Shown here: positions 17,178-24,296 of the stretch, piece by piece
How positions within the stretch are numbered: position 1 is the stretch's first letter
How the letters are laid out: the number at the start of each line of letters is the position of its first letter
Made by a program: the position numbers and the translations under genes
Source of the DNA: Micrococcaceae bacterium Sec5.7
GTDB taxonomy: Bacteria; Actinomycetota; Actinomycetes; Actinomycetales; Micrococcaceae
Assembly: GCA_039636785.1 (NCBI GenBank)
Contig: CP144169.1
Coordinates: 3,534,001-3,598,000 of the forward strand
Reading direction: 5' to 3'
Length of the DNA stretch: 64,000 nt
The notes under the pieces: generated by a model
The model's database searches: none
What the model saw: the letters and a program-made list of their open reading frames with translations, nothing else
What the model was told of the DNA's origin: nothing

Positions 17178-17651
17178 ATGCCCCAGATCCGCGCCGAACG
17201 ACTCATCAGACTCGATCTGGAGACGGCCTTTGCCTTCTCGCAGACCACCGGCGCCTTCCGGCTGAAATGGGACCCGTTCATTTCAGCCCAGGACTGGCTG
17301 GACGGAGCAACGGCCGCGGGTAAAGGCGTCCGGACACGCACGGTGTCGCGCATGGGCCTGGTGATGGTGAGCGAGTACGTCTCCTTTATGCCGCCACAGA
17401 ATGTGGGCATGACCATGGTGTCCGGGCCGTGGTTCTTTGAAAACTTTGGTGCCGGCTGGCGGTTTACCTCCGATGACGGCGGCACCCGCGCGGTCTGGAA
17501 GTACACCTTCTCCTGCCGCCCGGCCTGGTTGCGGCCCGTGGCGGAAAGGATCGGCGGCTGGCTCCTGGGCCGCGAGATCGAAAAGCGGATTGAAGCCTCC
17601 GCGCGGGCGTGCCGGGACCCGGACCCGGTGGCTGAGTTCCGCGGCCCTTAA
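17178..17651 (+). CDS. SRPBCC (START-like) family protein
   Basis: A 157-residue protein with the layout of the polyketide-cyclase/START fold: LIRLDLETAFAFSQTT at the first strand, WDPFISAQDWLDGA, a central β-sheet (GLVMVSEYVSFMPPQNVGM) and a long C-terminal helix (GREIEKRIEASARACR). Such proteins bind hydrophobic ligands or lipids; the ligand is unknown. TAACGT at 17165-17170 lies 7 bases before the ATG, so it may be leaderless. Its stop overlaps the convergent anti-sigma stop in the tetranucleotide TTAA (17648-17651). Confidence 0.75.
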   Translation: MPQIRAERLIRLDLETAFAFSQTTGAFRLKWDPFISAQDWLDGATAAGKGVRTRTVSRMGLVMVSEYVSFMPPQNVGMTMVSGPWFFENFGAGWRFTSDDGGTRAVWKYTFSCRPAWLRPVAERIGGWLLGREIEKRIEASARACRDPDPVAEFRGP

Positions 17652-18322
17652 CCGTCCGGGACGGTGATCACAGCGACGGTCTGCTTGAGCTCATTGCGGA
17701 GCTCCACGCTCGCGATGCTGGCCAGCTGAACCGGGGTGGCGCCGGTGACCTTGATCCGGCCGCTGGGGGTCGCGGTCCATGCACACGCACGGTCCTCGCC
17801 GCCTTTGCGGTCCTTAACCCACAGGGAGAGCGTGCCGCTGAGTGGCATGCTGCTACCGGCCACGGCGAGCTCCGTGCCCCACGTTTTCCGGGCGAGGTCC
17901 ACAGTGAACTGCGGTCCGTTCCCGGCTTGGGCCGAGTAGCTCGCATCCGGCGGGGACGGCCGGATGAGCAGCGGTGCGGCGGCAAATCCGAGGGCCAGGC
18001 AGGCGGCCGCGACGACACCCACGATTGCTGTCCACCGGCGTCGCAAATTACGACGGCGAGCGGCCAACTCGTCCAGCATCGGCTTAGGCAAGCGGACGTC
18101 CGGCTGTCGTGGCCCCGCTTCACTCGGCCGGCCGGCGGTCAAGGCCACGGCGTCCGGAACGGGCACTGCATCCAGCAGCGCCGGGACGATTTGGAGTTCT
18201 GCAAGTTCCTCGCGGCACGCGGGGCACTCCTGCAAGTGGGCGTCGAACCGCTCTGTATCTGCGGCATTAAGGCCACCGAGCAGGTAGGCGCCCAGCAGTT
18301 GATGCAACTCAGGAACGCTCAT
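17648..18322 (-). CDS. Zinc-binding anti-sigma factor (ZAS type) for adjacent ECF sigma
   Basis: A 224-residue membrane anti-sigma factor. N-terminal cytoplasmic ZAS domain with LLGAYLLGGLNAADTERF and the H-x3-C-x2-C motif (HLQECPACREEL); one TM helix (AIVGVVAAACLALGFAAAPL) near residues 100-120; extracytoplasmic anti-sigma-K/RskA-like domain (MPLSGTLSLWVKDRKGG; CAWTATPSGRIKV). It starts four bases inside the sigma gene's end (ATGA overlap). It probably holds the sigma factor inactive until an envelope or redox signal alters the zinc site or triggers proteolysis. Confidence 0.92.
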   Translation of the reverse strand: MSVPELHQLLGAYLLGGLNAADTERFDAHLQECPACREELAELQIVPALLDAVPVPDAVALTAGRPSEAGPRQPDVRLPKPMLDELAARRRNLRRRWTAIVGVVAAACLALGFAAAPLLIRPSPPDASYSAQAGNGPQFTVDLARKTWGTELAVAGSSMPLSGTLSLWVKDRKGGEDRACAWTATPSGRIKVTGATPVQLASIASVELRNELKQTVAVITVPDG

Positions 18323-18819
18323 CGTTCCACCCCCATTTCATCAAGAATTGTCCGCAGGGCACGCACTGCATAATAGGCCCGTGATTTCACCGTCCCGCTG
18401 GGAATATTCAATTGCACGGACGCTTCATTCACGGTGAAGCGGCGGTAATGCAGTGCCACCAGGACATCCCGGTGTTCGGCACTTAGCCTGATCAATGCTT
18501 CCTCCATCAAGACCCTGTTCAGTAATTCATCAACGCGCTCAGCCGCCTCCACGGGATCGGCGATGTCGCGTTCAATAGCCTCGAGCGGCCGCCGCTGGGC
18601 CTTGCGATAGTTGTCGATCATGATGTTTCGAGCCGTCCGGATGAGGTAGCTGCGCATGCTCCCCGTGATCTCGGGCGCCTGCTGCCAGACGCGCAATACG
18701 GTTTCCTGCACAACGTCCTCGGCGAGCTGCGGATCATGGGACGCGCTCAGTACAAATCGGCGAAGCGCGGTTCCGTGGTCCCGGTAGATCGCGGCCACAA
18801 CATCTTCATCGAATGACAT
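18319..18819 (-). CDS. ECF sigma factor (SigL/SigK-like)
   Basis: A 166-residue ECF sigma-70. Region 2 is seen at LAEDVVQETVLRVWQQAPEI and MRSYLIRTARNIMIDNYRKA; region 4 at LIRLSAEHRDVLVALHYRRF and NIPSGTVKSRAYYAVRALR. AGGAGG lies upstream of ATG 18819. Its promoter (18861-18888) has the ECF pattern TGAACC-N16-CGTCGT, the same as that of the divergent lipoprotein gene, implying autoregulation. The order sigma, ZAS anti-sigma, divergent lipoprotein resembles actinobacterial SigK/SigL loci. Confidence 0.93.
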   Translation of the reverse strand: MSFDEDVVAAIYRDHGTALRRFVLSASHDPQLAEDVVQETVLRVWQQAPEITGSMRSYLIRTARNIMIDNYRKAQRRPLEAIERDIADPVEAAERVDELLNRVLMEEALIRLSAEHRDVLVALHYRRFTVNEASVQLNIPSGTVKSRAYYAVRALRTILDEMGVER

Positions 18820-18860
18820 GACTGGTGCCTCCTGTCGCCTCCGGGCACATCCCGGTAGTT

Positions 18861-18888
18861 ACGACGTGCACGCGCTGCGAATGGTTCA
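18861..18888 (-). promoter_or_regulatory. ECF promoter for sigma/anti-sigma operon
   Basis: Reverse strand: -35 TGAACC (18888-18883), 16-base spacer, -10 CGTCGT (18866-18861). It matches the SigL/SigK-type ECF consensus and the opposite-strand promoter at 18910-18937 in hexamers and spacing. Confidence 0.8.
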
Positions 18889-18909
18889 GAGCATTGCTTC
18901 ACGCCGCCT

Positions 18910-18937
18910 TGAACCATTCTTCACCTTCGCGCGTCTT
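18910..18937 (+). promoter_or_regulatory. ECF promoter for lipoprotein gene
   Basis: Forward strand: -35 TGAACC (18910-18915), 16-base spacer, -10 CGTCTT (18932-18937). The -35 plus next four bases (TGAACCATTC) are identical to those of the divergent promoter. Confidence 0.8.
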
Positions 18938-18989
18938 ACGGGGTAGCGTCCGGTCCTCCAATCGCCGGGCACAAGCCAAGGAGCAATAC

Positions 18990-19514
18990 ATGAAAAAGCA
19001 ACTAGGCATTGGTTTTACCGTTCTGGCTCTCGCAGCCGCCCTGACAGGTTGTGGCGGTGGTGCGGGCACAACACCCACAAGCGCACCGGCCGGCACTGCG
19101 TCTGCCAGCGAACCCGCCCCCTCCGAAAGCGCGTCAGCCACGGCGACCACCAGTGAGTCGGCCACCGCTGATCTTAAAACCGCAACGTCCAGCGCCGGCA
19201 AGATTGTGGTGGACGGCAAAGGCATGAGCGTCTACCACTTCACCAAGGATGTAAAGGACTCCGGCAAGAGCAACTGTTCCGGTGATTGCCTGGTCGTGTG
19301 GCCTCCGGTTTTCACCACCAATGACACCCCTGTTGTCGACGGCGTCACCGGGACTGTCGGAACCATCACCACGGCCGATGGCAAGAAGCAGGTAACCGTC
19401 AACGGTATGCCCGTCTACTACTTCCACAAGGACAAAGCCGAGGGCGATATCAATGGCCAGGGCGTCAAAGACGTCTGGTATCTGGTCAGCCCGGCTGGCG
19501 AGATGATCAAGTAG
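18990..19514 (+). CDS. Secreted lipoprotein with two COG4315/Lipoprotein_15 repeats
   Basis: A 174-residue lipoprotein. Signal peptide MKKQLGIGFTVLALAAALTG with lipobox LTGC; then a Ser/Ala/Thr/Pro-rich linker to about residue 70; then two PF03640-type repeats (VVDGKGMSVYHFTKDVKDSG then NCSGDCLVVWPP; QVTVNGMPVYYFHKDKAEGD). AAGGAG lies 6 bases before ATG 18990. The family's role is unknown but it is repeatedly found with SigK/SigL-like systems. Its promoter matches the sigma factor's own promoter, so it is a likely direct target. Confidence 0.9.
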   Translation: MKKQLGIGFTVLALAAALTGCGGGAGTTPTSAPAGTASASEPAPSESASATATTSESATADLKTATSSAGKIVVDGKGMSVYHFTKDVKDSGKSNCSGDCLVVWPPVFTTNDTPVVDGVTGTVGTITTADGKKQVTVNGMPVYYFHKDKAEGDINGQGVKDVWYLVSPAGEMIK

Positions 19515-19559
19515 GCACCGGCTGGTTACCAGGCCGGGGCAGTCACTAGGGGGCAGTCA

Positions 19560-20342
19560 CTAGGGAACGGGATGCGGCAGCTGGACCGGAGGTTCGGTCA
19601 CAGTCGGGTCCGGGACAGGTAATACCTGGACCGGGCCCGTGCCGGTGGGCAGATCCAGGTCCGGCGCCATGGGCTGACCCGTTCCCGGGACGCCGGCGCC
19701 AGCCTGGCCTGGCAGGGGAGTCCACGGAACGCGCACAACACGTGAGACTTCCGGAGCAGGCCTTTTCGACGCTTCTCCCCCACCCGGCGGCGTGCTTGTC
19801 GCTTTCGCCGGTCCGGGTGCGGGGCTGGGCGCCGCAGGGGCGGGAGTGGCTGAGCCACCGGCTGATCCGGTGGTCACTGGCTCCGGGGACGACGGCGCCG
19901 GCCTGTCAGCGGGATTGGCCCCCGGCCCGGAAATGAAAGCAGAAACAAAAGAGGTAATTGCCTGATTCACGTGGCCAACCGAGTCACGGACGCCTTGATC
20001 GGACGCTGCAGCAGCGGCACCTCCAGCAGCCAGGGACACAGCCACGGAGAAGGTAGTAAGAGCCAGCCGGCGTTTGACGCGTCGTCGGGCAGCGAGCTCG
20101 TCGGTGATGCTGTCGACCCTCGGGCCGGCGGCTTCCGGGCTGGAGGCTTCCGGGCTGGAGTCCGCTGCCGAAACGGCAGGAACCATGAGTGCTTCAACTT
20201 GGGCAGACGCCCGCGGCCGCTCGTCCGCGAGCATTCGCAGCTCCATCAGGCTGGAACGGAGCCCGGCGTCGTCGCCAAGTCCGGACTCAGCCAGCAGCTG
20301 GTCGATGCCCCCGTAATTTCGGGATGCTGATGTGTCACTCAT
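19560..20342 (-). CDS. Putative anti-sigma/regulatory membrane protein with Pro-rich tail
   Basis: A 260-residue single-pass protein: cytoplasmic segment (residues 1-90), TM helix LALTTFSVAVSLAAGGAAAA, then a long Ala/Pro/Gly-rich extracytoplasmic part ending in Val-Pro motifs. It overlaps the upstream ECF sigma gene by 8 bases, so an anti-sigma role is the natural inference; no zinc motif is present. A short duplicated block (GGGGCAGTCACTAG, 19536-19563) covers its stop codon. No named domain recognised. Confidence 0.65.
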   Translation of the reverse strand: MSDTSASRNYGGIDQLLAESGLGDDAGLRSSLMELRMLADERPRASAQVEALMVPAVSAADSSPEASSPEAAGPRVDSITDELAARRRVKRRLALTTFSVAVSLAAGGAAAAASDQGVRDSVGHVNQAITSFVSAFISGPGANPADRPAPSSPEPVTTGSAGGSATPAPAAPSPAPGPAKATSTPPGGGEASKRPAPEVSRVVRVPWTPLPGQAGAGVPGTGQPMAPDLDLPTGTGPVQVLPVPDPTVTEPPVQLPHPVP

Positions 20343-20931
20343 GATGTGCCTTGTTTCTTCCTAGCGTCTGGTCCCGGAGATTGCACAGTGCCCGGCGCTG
20401 CAGCTGCTTCACTGCGCCCGGGGTTTTGCCCATGATGCCGGCAACCTGTTCGATCGACAGGTCCGCGACAACGCGCAATGCCAGGACTTCCCGGTGGTCT
20501 TCGCTGAGACCCTGCAGCAGAGCCGAAGCGCCGCCGCTGTCTATCTGGCCCAATGCCTGGTCCTCTGCCGAAGCCGTGCTTCGGCTATCTGCCAAGGCGT
20601 CATAGGGGCTGAAGGCCGGGGCGCGATCCCGGCGTCGGTAGTGATCCACCAGGCGGGCATGCGCGATCGAAAAAACCAATGATTTGGCACCCTGAAGGCC
20701 CCCGCTGAGATCTCCGATTTTTGGAAAGAAGGCGAGGAATACGTCCTGCGTGACAGCCTCTGGATCATCTACGCCGCGCGCCCGCAGGTATCCCAGGACG
20801 GCACCGGACAATTTGCGGTAGACAGCACCGAACAGCACGGCCGGATCAGTCCCGTCCGTGTCTATTTCGATGTCTTCTTCAGCCAAAGTGTCAAGCACTC
20901 GCGGCTCCTCCATCCGGGGCAGCGGATTCAC
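20335..20931 (-). CDS. Second ECF-type RNA polymerase sigma factor
   Basis: A ~198-residue ECF sigma-70. Region 2: VLFGAVYRKLSGAVLGYLRA and PEAVTQDVFLAFFPKIGDL, SLVFSIAHARLVDHYRRRDR; region 4: LSEDHREVLALRVVADLSIE and IMGKTPGAVKQLQRRALCNL. The start may be 20931 or an in-frame ATG at 20913. It is translationally coupled to the membrane protein downstream. The neighbouring secreted-protein gene (21031-21690) may belong to the same envelope-related set, but I see no clear shared promoter. Confidence 0.88.
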   Translation of the reverse strand: MNPLPRMEEPRVLDTLAEEDIEIDTDGTDPAVLFGAVYRKLSGAVLGYLRARGVDDPEAVTQDVFLAFFPKIGDLSGGLQGAKSLVFSIAHARLVDHYRRRDRAPAFSPYDALADSRSTASAEDQALGQIDSGGASALLQGLSEDHREVLALRVVADLSIEQVAGIMGKTPGAVKQLQRRALCNLRDQTLGRNKAHHE

Positions 20932-20970
20932 GCATCCCGGTCTCCGGCGCGGCCTCAGCCATCGCCTGTT

Positions 20971-21016
20971 GGACTGCGGGACTCCGGGCCATTAAGGCTA
21001 AGGAATCCCGCAGTCC
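20971..21016. terminator. Hairpin ending the secreted-protein gene
   Basis: GGACTGCGGGA (20971-20981) pairs with TCCCGCAGTCC (21006-21016), with a 24-base loop that includes a further CTCC/GGAA partial match. It lies 15 bases after the stop of the reverse-strand gene at 21031 and before the sigma gene. Confidence 0.65.
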
Positions 21017-21030
21017 ACCCTAGCTGGTGG

Positions 21031-21690
21031 CTACGGACGTCCGGCAACCGACGGAACGTCAACCGCGTCGGTGGGCACCTGGGACGGCAGCGTGGGCGTG
21101 GCGGGGACGGCCGGTACTGCCGGGACAGCCGGTACGGCGGCCTGGTTGGGCAGCTCCGGAACTGACGGAACAGCAGGCACGGCAGGAACGTGAGTCTTCA
21201 CCGTTGCGGAACCTGAGGCAGCGCCGTCGGCCTTGGTACCTGCGGACTGGCCCTTGGCGGAAACTTTTGCGCAGTAGCCTTCGATGTTGGCTTTGCCGTC
21301 TGCAGCGATCACGAGCGAAGCGAAGCCGTTGGAGTGCGCGTTCAGGCCACCGTTGGCGAAAGCGGTGCACAGGCCAATGGCTGCAGCGCCGGCTGCGTCG
21401 GCGCCGACTGCCGTTCCAGAAGCGGTCCCGGCTTTGACGCCGGCTTCCGTACCTGACTCCGAAACACTTGCGGTGCCGTCCGCAGACGCAGCTGCTGACG
21501 TCGCGGCGGTGGCGGAAACTCCGCCGATGTGCGGCGCCGGGGCGCCAAGAAGCTCATGGGCGCTCTGCTGGACGTCGGAAGGAAGGGCGCCGGCAACTGC
21601 GGCTGCGCCGGTGCCACCTACAGCCAACGTGCCGGCGGCCAGAACTCCGGCGGCAACTTTACTGGTGGCGAAAACGGTGAACAAGGACAT
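21031..21690 (-). CDS. Secreted hypothetical protein with Val-Pro repeats
   Basis: A 219-residue exported protein. ATG 21690 follows GGAGG. Signal-peptide-like N-terminus (MSLFTVFATSKVAAGVLAAG), low-complexity Ala/Gly/Ser/Thr region, a small core with two cysteines (GLCTAFANGG; IEGYCAKV) that could form one disulfide, and a C-terminal (V-P-A)n stretch with repeats such as VPAVPAVPAVPATPTLP, possibly cell-wall spanning. No family recognised. It lies directly upstream of the ECF sigma/membrane-protein pair on the same strand. Confidence 0.72.
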   Translation of the reverse strand: MSLFTVFATSKVAAGVLAAGTLAVGGTGAAAVAGALPSDVQQSAHELLGAPAPHIGGVSATAATSAAASADGTASVSESGTEAGVKAGTASGTAVGADAAGAAAIGLCTAFANGGLNAHSNGFASLVIAADGKANIEGYCAKVSAKGQSAGTKADGAASGSATVKTHVPAVPAVPSVPELPNQAAVPAVPAVPAVPATPTLPSQVPTDAVDVPSVAGRP

Positions 21691-21749
21691 ATGACCCTCC
21701 AAAAACTTAGCGAACAATTCAGCATCGGATCGCTTGGAACCGATCTGTA

Positions 21750-21774
21750 GGAGTGTGGACGCGGTCCACACTCC
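21750..21774. promoter_or_regulatory. 11-bp perfect inverted repeat upstream of the secreted-protein gene
   Basis: GGAGTGTGGAC (21750-21760) and GTCCACACTCC (21764-21774) with a 3-base centre, 60 bases upstream of ATG 21690. It could be an operator or a leader hairpin of that gene. Confidence 0.5.
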
Positions 21775-21900
21775 CTATACATCGCCCCGGTGGGCACAAA
21801 AGTTACGGTCGGCTGAAAAATACTTTCTGTGGCCGTCGCTGAGTCCCGATACTCCGGATCGACGCACCTGCCGAAGGCCGCGAAGGTCCGGGCCGGCGAA

Positions 21901-21960
21901 ATCGCCGGAAACGTGCGAGTTCGCCGCAAATTTCCAGCGATCTCGCACGTTTCCGGCGAT
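21901..21960. repeat. Long inverted repeat after the ABC operon
   Basis: Perfect 19-bp arms, 21901-21919 and 21942-21960, with a 22-base loop. It lies 23 bases past the stop of the ABC ATPase gene and 200 bases upstream of the secreted-protein start, so it probably terminates the ABC operon. Confidence 0.75.
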
Positions 21961-21982
21961 CCCGGCGCAAGGCCGCTGGACG

Positions 21983-22957
21983 TTAGCGGCCCGAGGTGTA
22001 GAGCTGCCGCACCAGGTGTTCGATGTCCGGCCCGTGAAGCGACAGATCCGCCACCTCCGCGGTGGTGGAGATGGCCGCCAGCAGGGCCGCGGCGGACAGC
22101 TGCCGGGGGTCGAACGAGATACTGTGCCTGATCCCCTGTGCTTCCACGCCTTCGTGCACGGCGCCCGCCGGCAGCGGCAACGCCTCGGCCGAGTACACGG
22201 GGGTGGCGAGGTCCACCACCATGGTGCGTCCGGCTTCCGCCACCTCAGCGAGTCCGGACAGCTGCCCGTCAAAGGCGATGGCGCCGTCGTCGACTACTAA
22301 AACGCGCTGGCACAGCCGCTGGACATCGCTCATGTCGTGCGTGGTGAGCAGGAGCGTGGTGCCGTTTTCGCGGCGTTCGAAGTCCAGGAAGCGGCGCAGG
22401 TTTTCCTTGCTGATCATGTCCAGACCGATAGTGGGCTCATCCAGGATCACCAGTTCGGGCCGGTGCAGCAGCGCGGCCGCCACCTCACCGCGCATGCGCT
22501 GGCCGAGAGAAAGCTGCCGGACGGGAGTGGAGAGGAAAGCACCCAGCTGCATCTGCCCGGCCAGTTCCTCGAGCCGGGGCCGCCACCGGGACTCCGGCTG
22601 GCGGTGCATGGCGCCCAGGATCGGGTACGAATCCTGCAGCGGCAGGTCCCACCAGAGCTGCGAGCGCTGCCCGAAAACGACGCCGATCTTCCGTGCCAGC
22701 GCCTGCCGCTGCGGCACCGGCAGCAACCCGCAGACAGTGACCCGGCCGGAGCTGGGCACCAGGATTCGGGTGAGCATCTTGATGGTGGTGGACTTGCCGG
22801 CGCCGTTGGCACCGATGTAGCCCACGGCCTCGCCCTGCTCAACGGTGAAGCTCACTTCGCGCACCGCCTGGACCGTCTTTTTGCGCCGCCGGAACCTCCC
22901 CGCGGATTCGAACACCGTGAACTCCCGGCTCAGGCCCTCTACTTCGATGATCGTCAT
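21983..22957 (-). CDS. ABC-2 type exporter, ATP-binding subunit
   Basis: A 324-residue ATPase: Walker A YIGANGAGKSTTIKML, Q-loop VVFGQRSQLWW, ABC signature LSLGQRMRGEVAAAL, Walker B LVILDEPTIGLD and H-loop LLTTHDMSDVQRLC. The C-terminal ~80 residues are a regulatory extension seen in DUF990-associated exporters. Gene order permease, permease, ATPase (reverse strand) is typical of these ABC-2 transporters; one base separates the permease stop from this start. The substrate is unknown. With one permease gene broken the complex may not assemble. Confidence 0.92.
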   Translation of the reverse strand: MTIIEVEGLSREFTVFESAGRFRRRKKTVQAVREVSFTVEQGEAVGYIGANGAGKSTTIKMLTRILVPSSGRVTVCGLLPVPQRQALARKIGVVFGQRSQLWWDLPLQDSYPILGAMHRQPESRWRPRLEELAGQMQLGAFLSTPVRQLSLGQRMRGEVAAALLHRPELVILDEPTIGLDMISKENLRRFLDFERRENGTTLLLTTHDMSDVQRLCQRVLVVDDGAIAFDGQLSGLAEVAEAGRTMVVDLATPVYSAEALPLPAGAVHEGVEAQGIRHSISFDPRQLSAAALLAAISTTAEVADLSLHGPDIEHLVRQLYTSGR

Positions 22958-22958
22958 G

Positions 22959-23804
22959 TCAGCCTCCCGCTCCGGTGTACTTTTTGATGGCTGCCCGCCA
23001 CAGCAGCAGCATGATTCCCCAGAGCACGACGGCGGCAGGGAGTCCCAGCCAGCCGGTCCAGCTGGGTATTCCGGCCGGGCCGTCGAGCCCCAGAATCACG
23101 AGGCTCGGTGCGTACGCCACCAGGGTGGCGGGGACCACGAAGGTGAAGGAAACCTGCATGGGGAGGAACAGGGCGGCGCCCGGCATGGACGCCACATAAC
23201 GGCCGCCGTATGTGAAAGCGTTGCCAAACTGCTTGCCGTCCAACATCCAGAACTGCGCGGCCCCGGCGCCCAGGAACGGGGCACAGAAAATTGCGGCTCC
23301 GGCGATCGGCGTGATGATGAACAGCGCCACCTTGGCCGGGTCCCACTGGATGTCCGTGATGACCAGCGCGGCCGCGAGGGCAACGAGGGCGAACATCAGC
23401 CTGCCCACGCGTCTGAGCTGGAAGTCGGAGGTCATCAGCTGCAGCAACACCGGAAGCGGCCGGACCAGGAGCACTTCAAGCTTTCCTGTGCGGATGGTCT
23501 CGCTCATGGAGTCCGTCTCCCCCATCAGCAGGTCCCCGATGGAGAAGGCAAGGGAGGCGAAGGCGAACACCAGCAGGGCCTGGGCGAAGGTCATCCCACC
23601 GAACGTGGGGATGTTGTGGACGATGGCATAGAGCTCCACGAATTCAGTGGTACCCAGGAGGATCTGGCCCGCTACAGCTGCCAGGAAGCTGCCGCGGTAG
23701 GCAATCTGTGAACGGAGCCGCGCACTGACCAGGAGGCGGAGGAGCCTCGCATTGGTAACCGGGGCGTCGTCGAGGGCGGCGTTTTGCAGCATTTTGTCAG
23801 CCAC
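22959..23804 (-). CDS. ABC-2 family permease (DUF990-like)
   Basis: A 281-residue permease with six hydrophobic segments, beginning LLRLLVSARLRSQIAYRGSF, with the family loop GETDSMSETIRTGKLEVLLV and LPVLLQLMTSDFQLRRVGR. The GTG start at 23804 overlaps the upstream permease remnant by 8 bases, indicating an original operon. Confidence 0.85.
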   Translation of the reverse strand: MADKMLQNAALDDAPVTNARLLRLLVSARLRSQIAYRGSFLAAVAGQILLGTTEFVELYAIVHNIPTFGGMTFAQALLVFAFASLAFSIGDLLMGETDSMSETIRTGKLEVLLVRPLPVLLQLMTSDFQLRRVGRLMFALVALAAALVITDIQWDPAKVALFIITPIAGAAIFCAPFLGAGAAQFWMLDGKQFGNAFTYGGRYVASMPGAALFLPMQVSFTFVVPATLVAYAPSLVILGLDGPAGIPSWTGWLGLPAAVVLWGIMLLLWRAAIKKYTGAGG

Positions 23805-24139
23805 CCTGCACCACCAGCTTCCGCGAGCCGATCCGCACCATGAGCTGCGTGATCACCAGCAGCACCACAAGACAGAGCAGCTGGACACCCACCAGCGCAA
23901 GGGACTCCGCGCCGTCGGTCCTTCCCGCGAGGATGTCCACCGGAGTCTGAAGCATCGAGGGAAACGGGGTGGCGCGGGCGAAGTCCAGCAGCCACTGCGG
24001 GAACCAGGTCACCGGCACCAGGAAAGGCGGCCCGTCCCAGATCCTGTGCCCAGTAGGAGCCCGTCAGATTGACGGAACGGGAAAGGTCGACGGCGATGTC
24101 CCCGCTCTTGACCCGGTTCGCCAGTTCGCCAGCTCCCAA
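23797..24139 (-). pseudogene. Second ABC-2 permease, internally and 5' deleted
   Basis: The first part reads ELANRVKSGDIAVDLSRSVN then LTGSYWAQDLGRAAF, matching the 'R.GDIAVDLSRP.....WA.DLGRA' region of DUF990-type permeases. It then jumps to the C-terminal part (VTWFPQWLLDFARATPFPSM; LVVLLVITQLMVRIGSRKLV) in another frame. The N-terminal ~70 residues and about 100 residues between the parts are missing relative to the family. The 3' end is intact and still overlaps the next gene. Confidence 0.75.
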
Positions 24140-24204
24140 TACGCACGCACTGGTCGAGTCTAACCGGCGGCCGCCGTCGAGATCGTGGGTGCGGCTAGGA
24201 AGCG

Positions 24205-24280
24205 GCGCAGAACTCCATCAGTTAGCGGGGCTACGGGCCAACACGGACCCGGAACCGGCCTATCTGATGGAGTTCTGCGC
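24205..24280. repeat. 17-bp inverted repeat with 42-base loop
   Basis: GCGCAGAACTCCATCAG (24205-24221) and CTGATGGAGTTCTGCGC (24264-24280) match perfectly. It follows the stop of the reverse-strand gene at 24297, so it may be its terminator, although the loop is unusually long. Confidence 0.7.
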
Positions 24281-24296
24281 GCCAATCAGGTGCGGG

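Noticed and set aside
21031..21690. Chaplin-like surface protein
   Set aside because: Two cysteines and a signal peptide are present, but the chaplin core motif (G-N-x-x-x-V-P-V-N-V-C-G-N) is absent.
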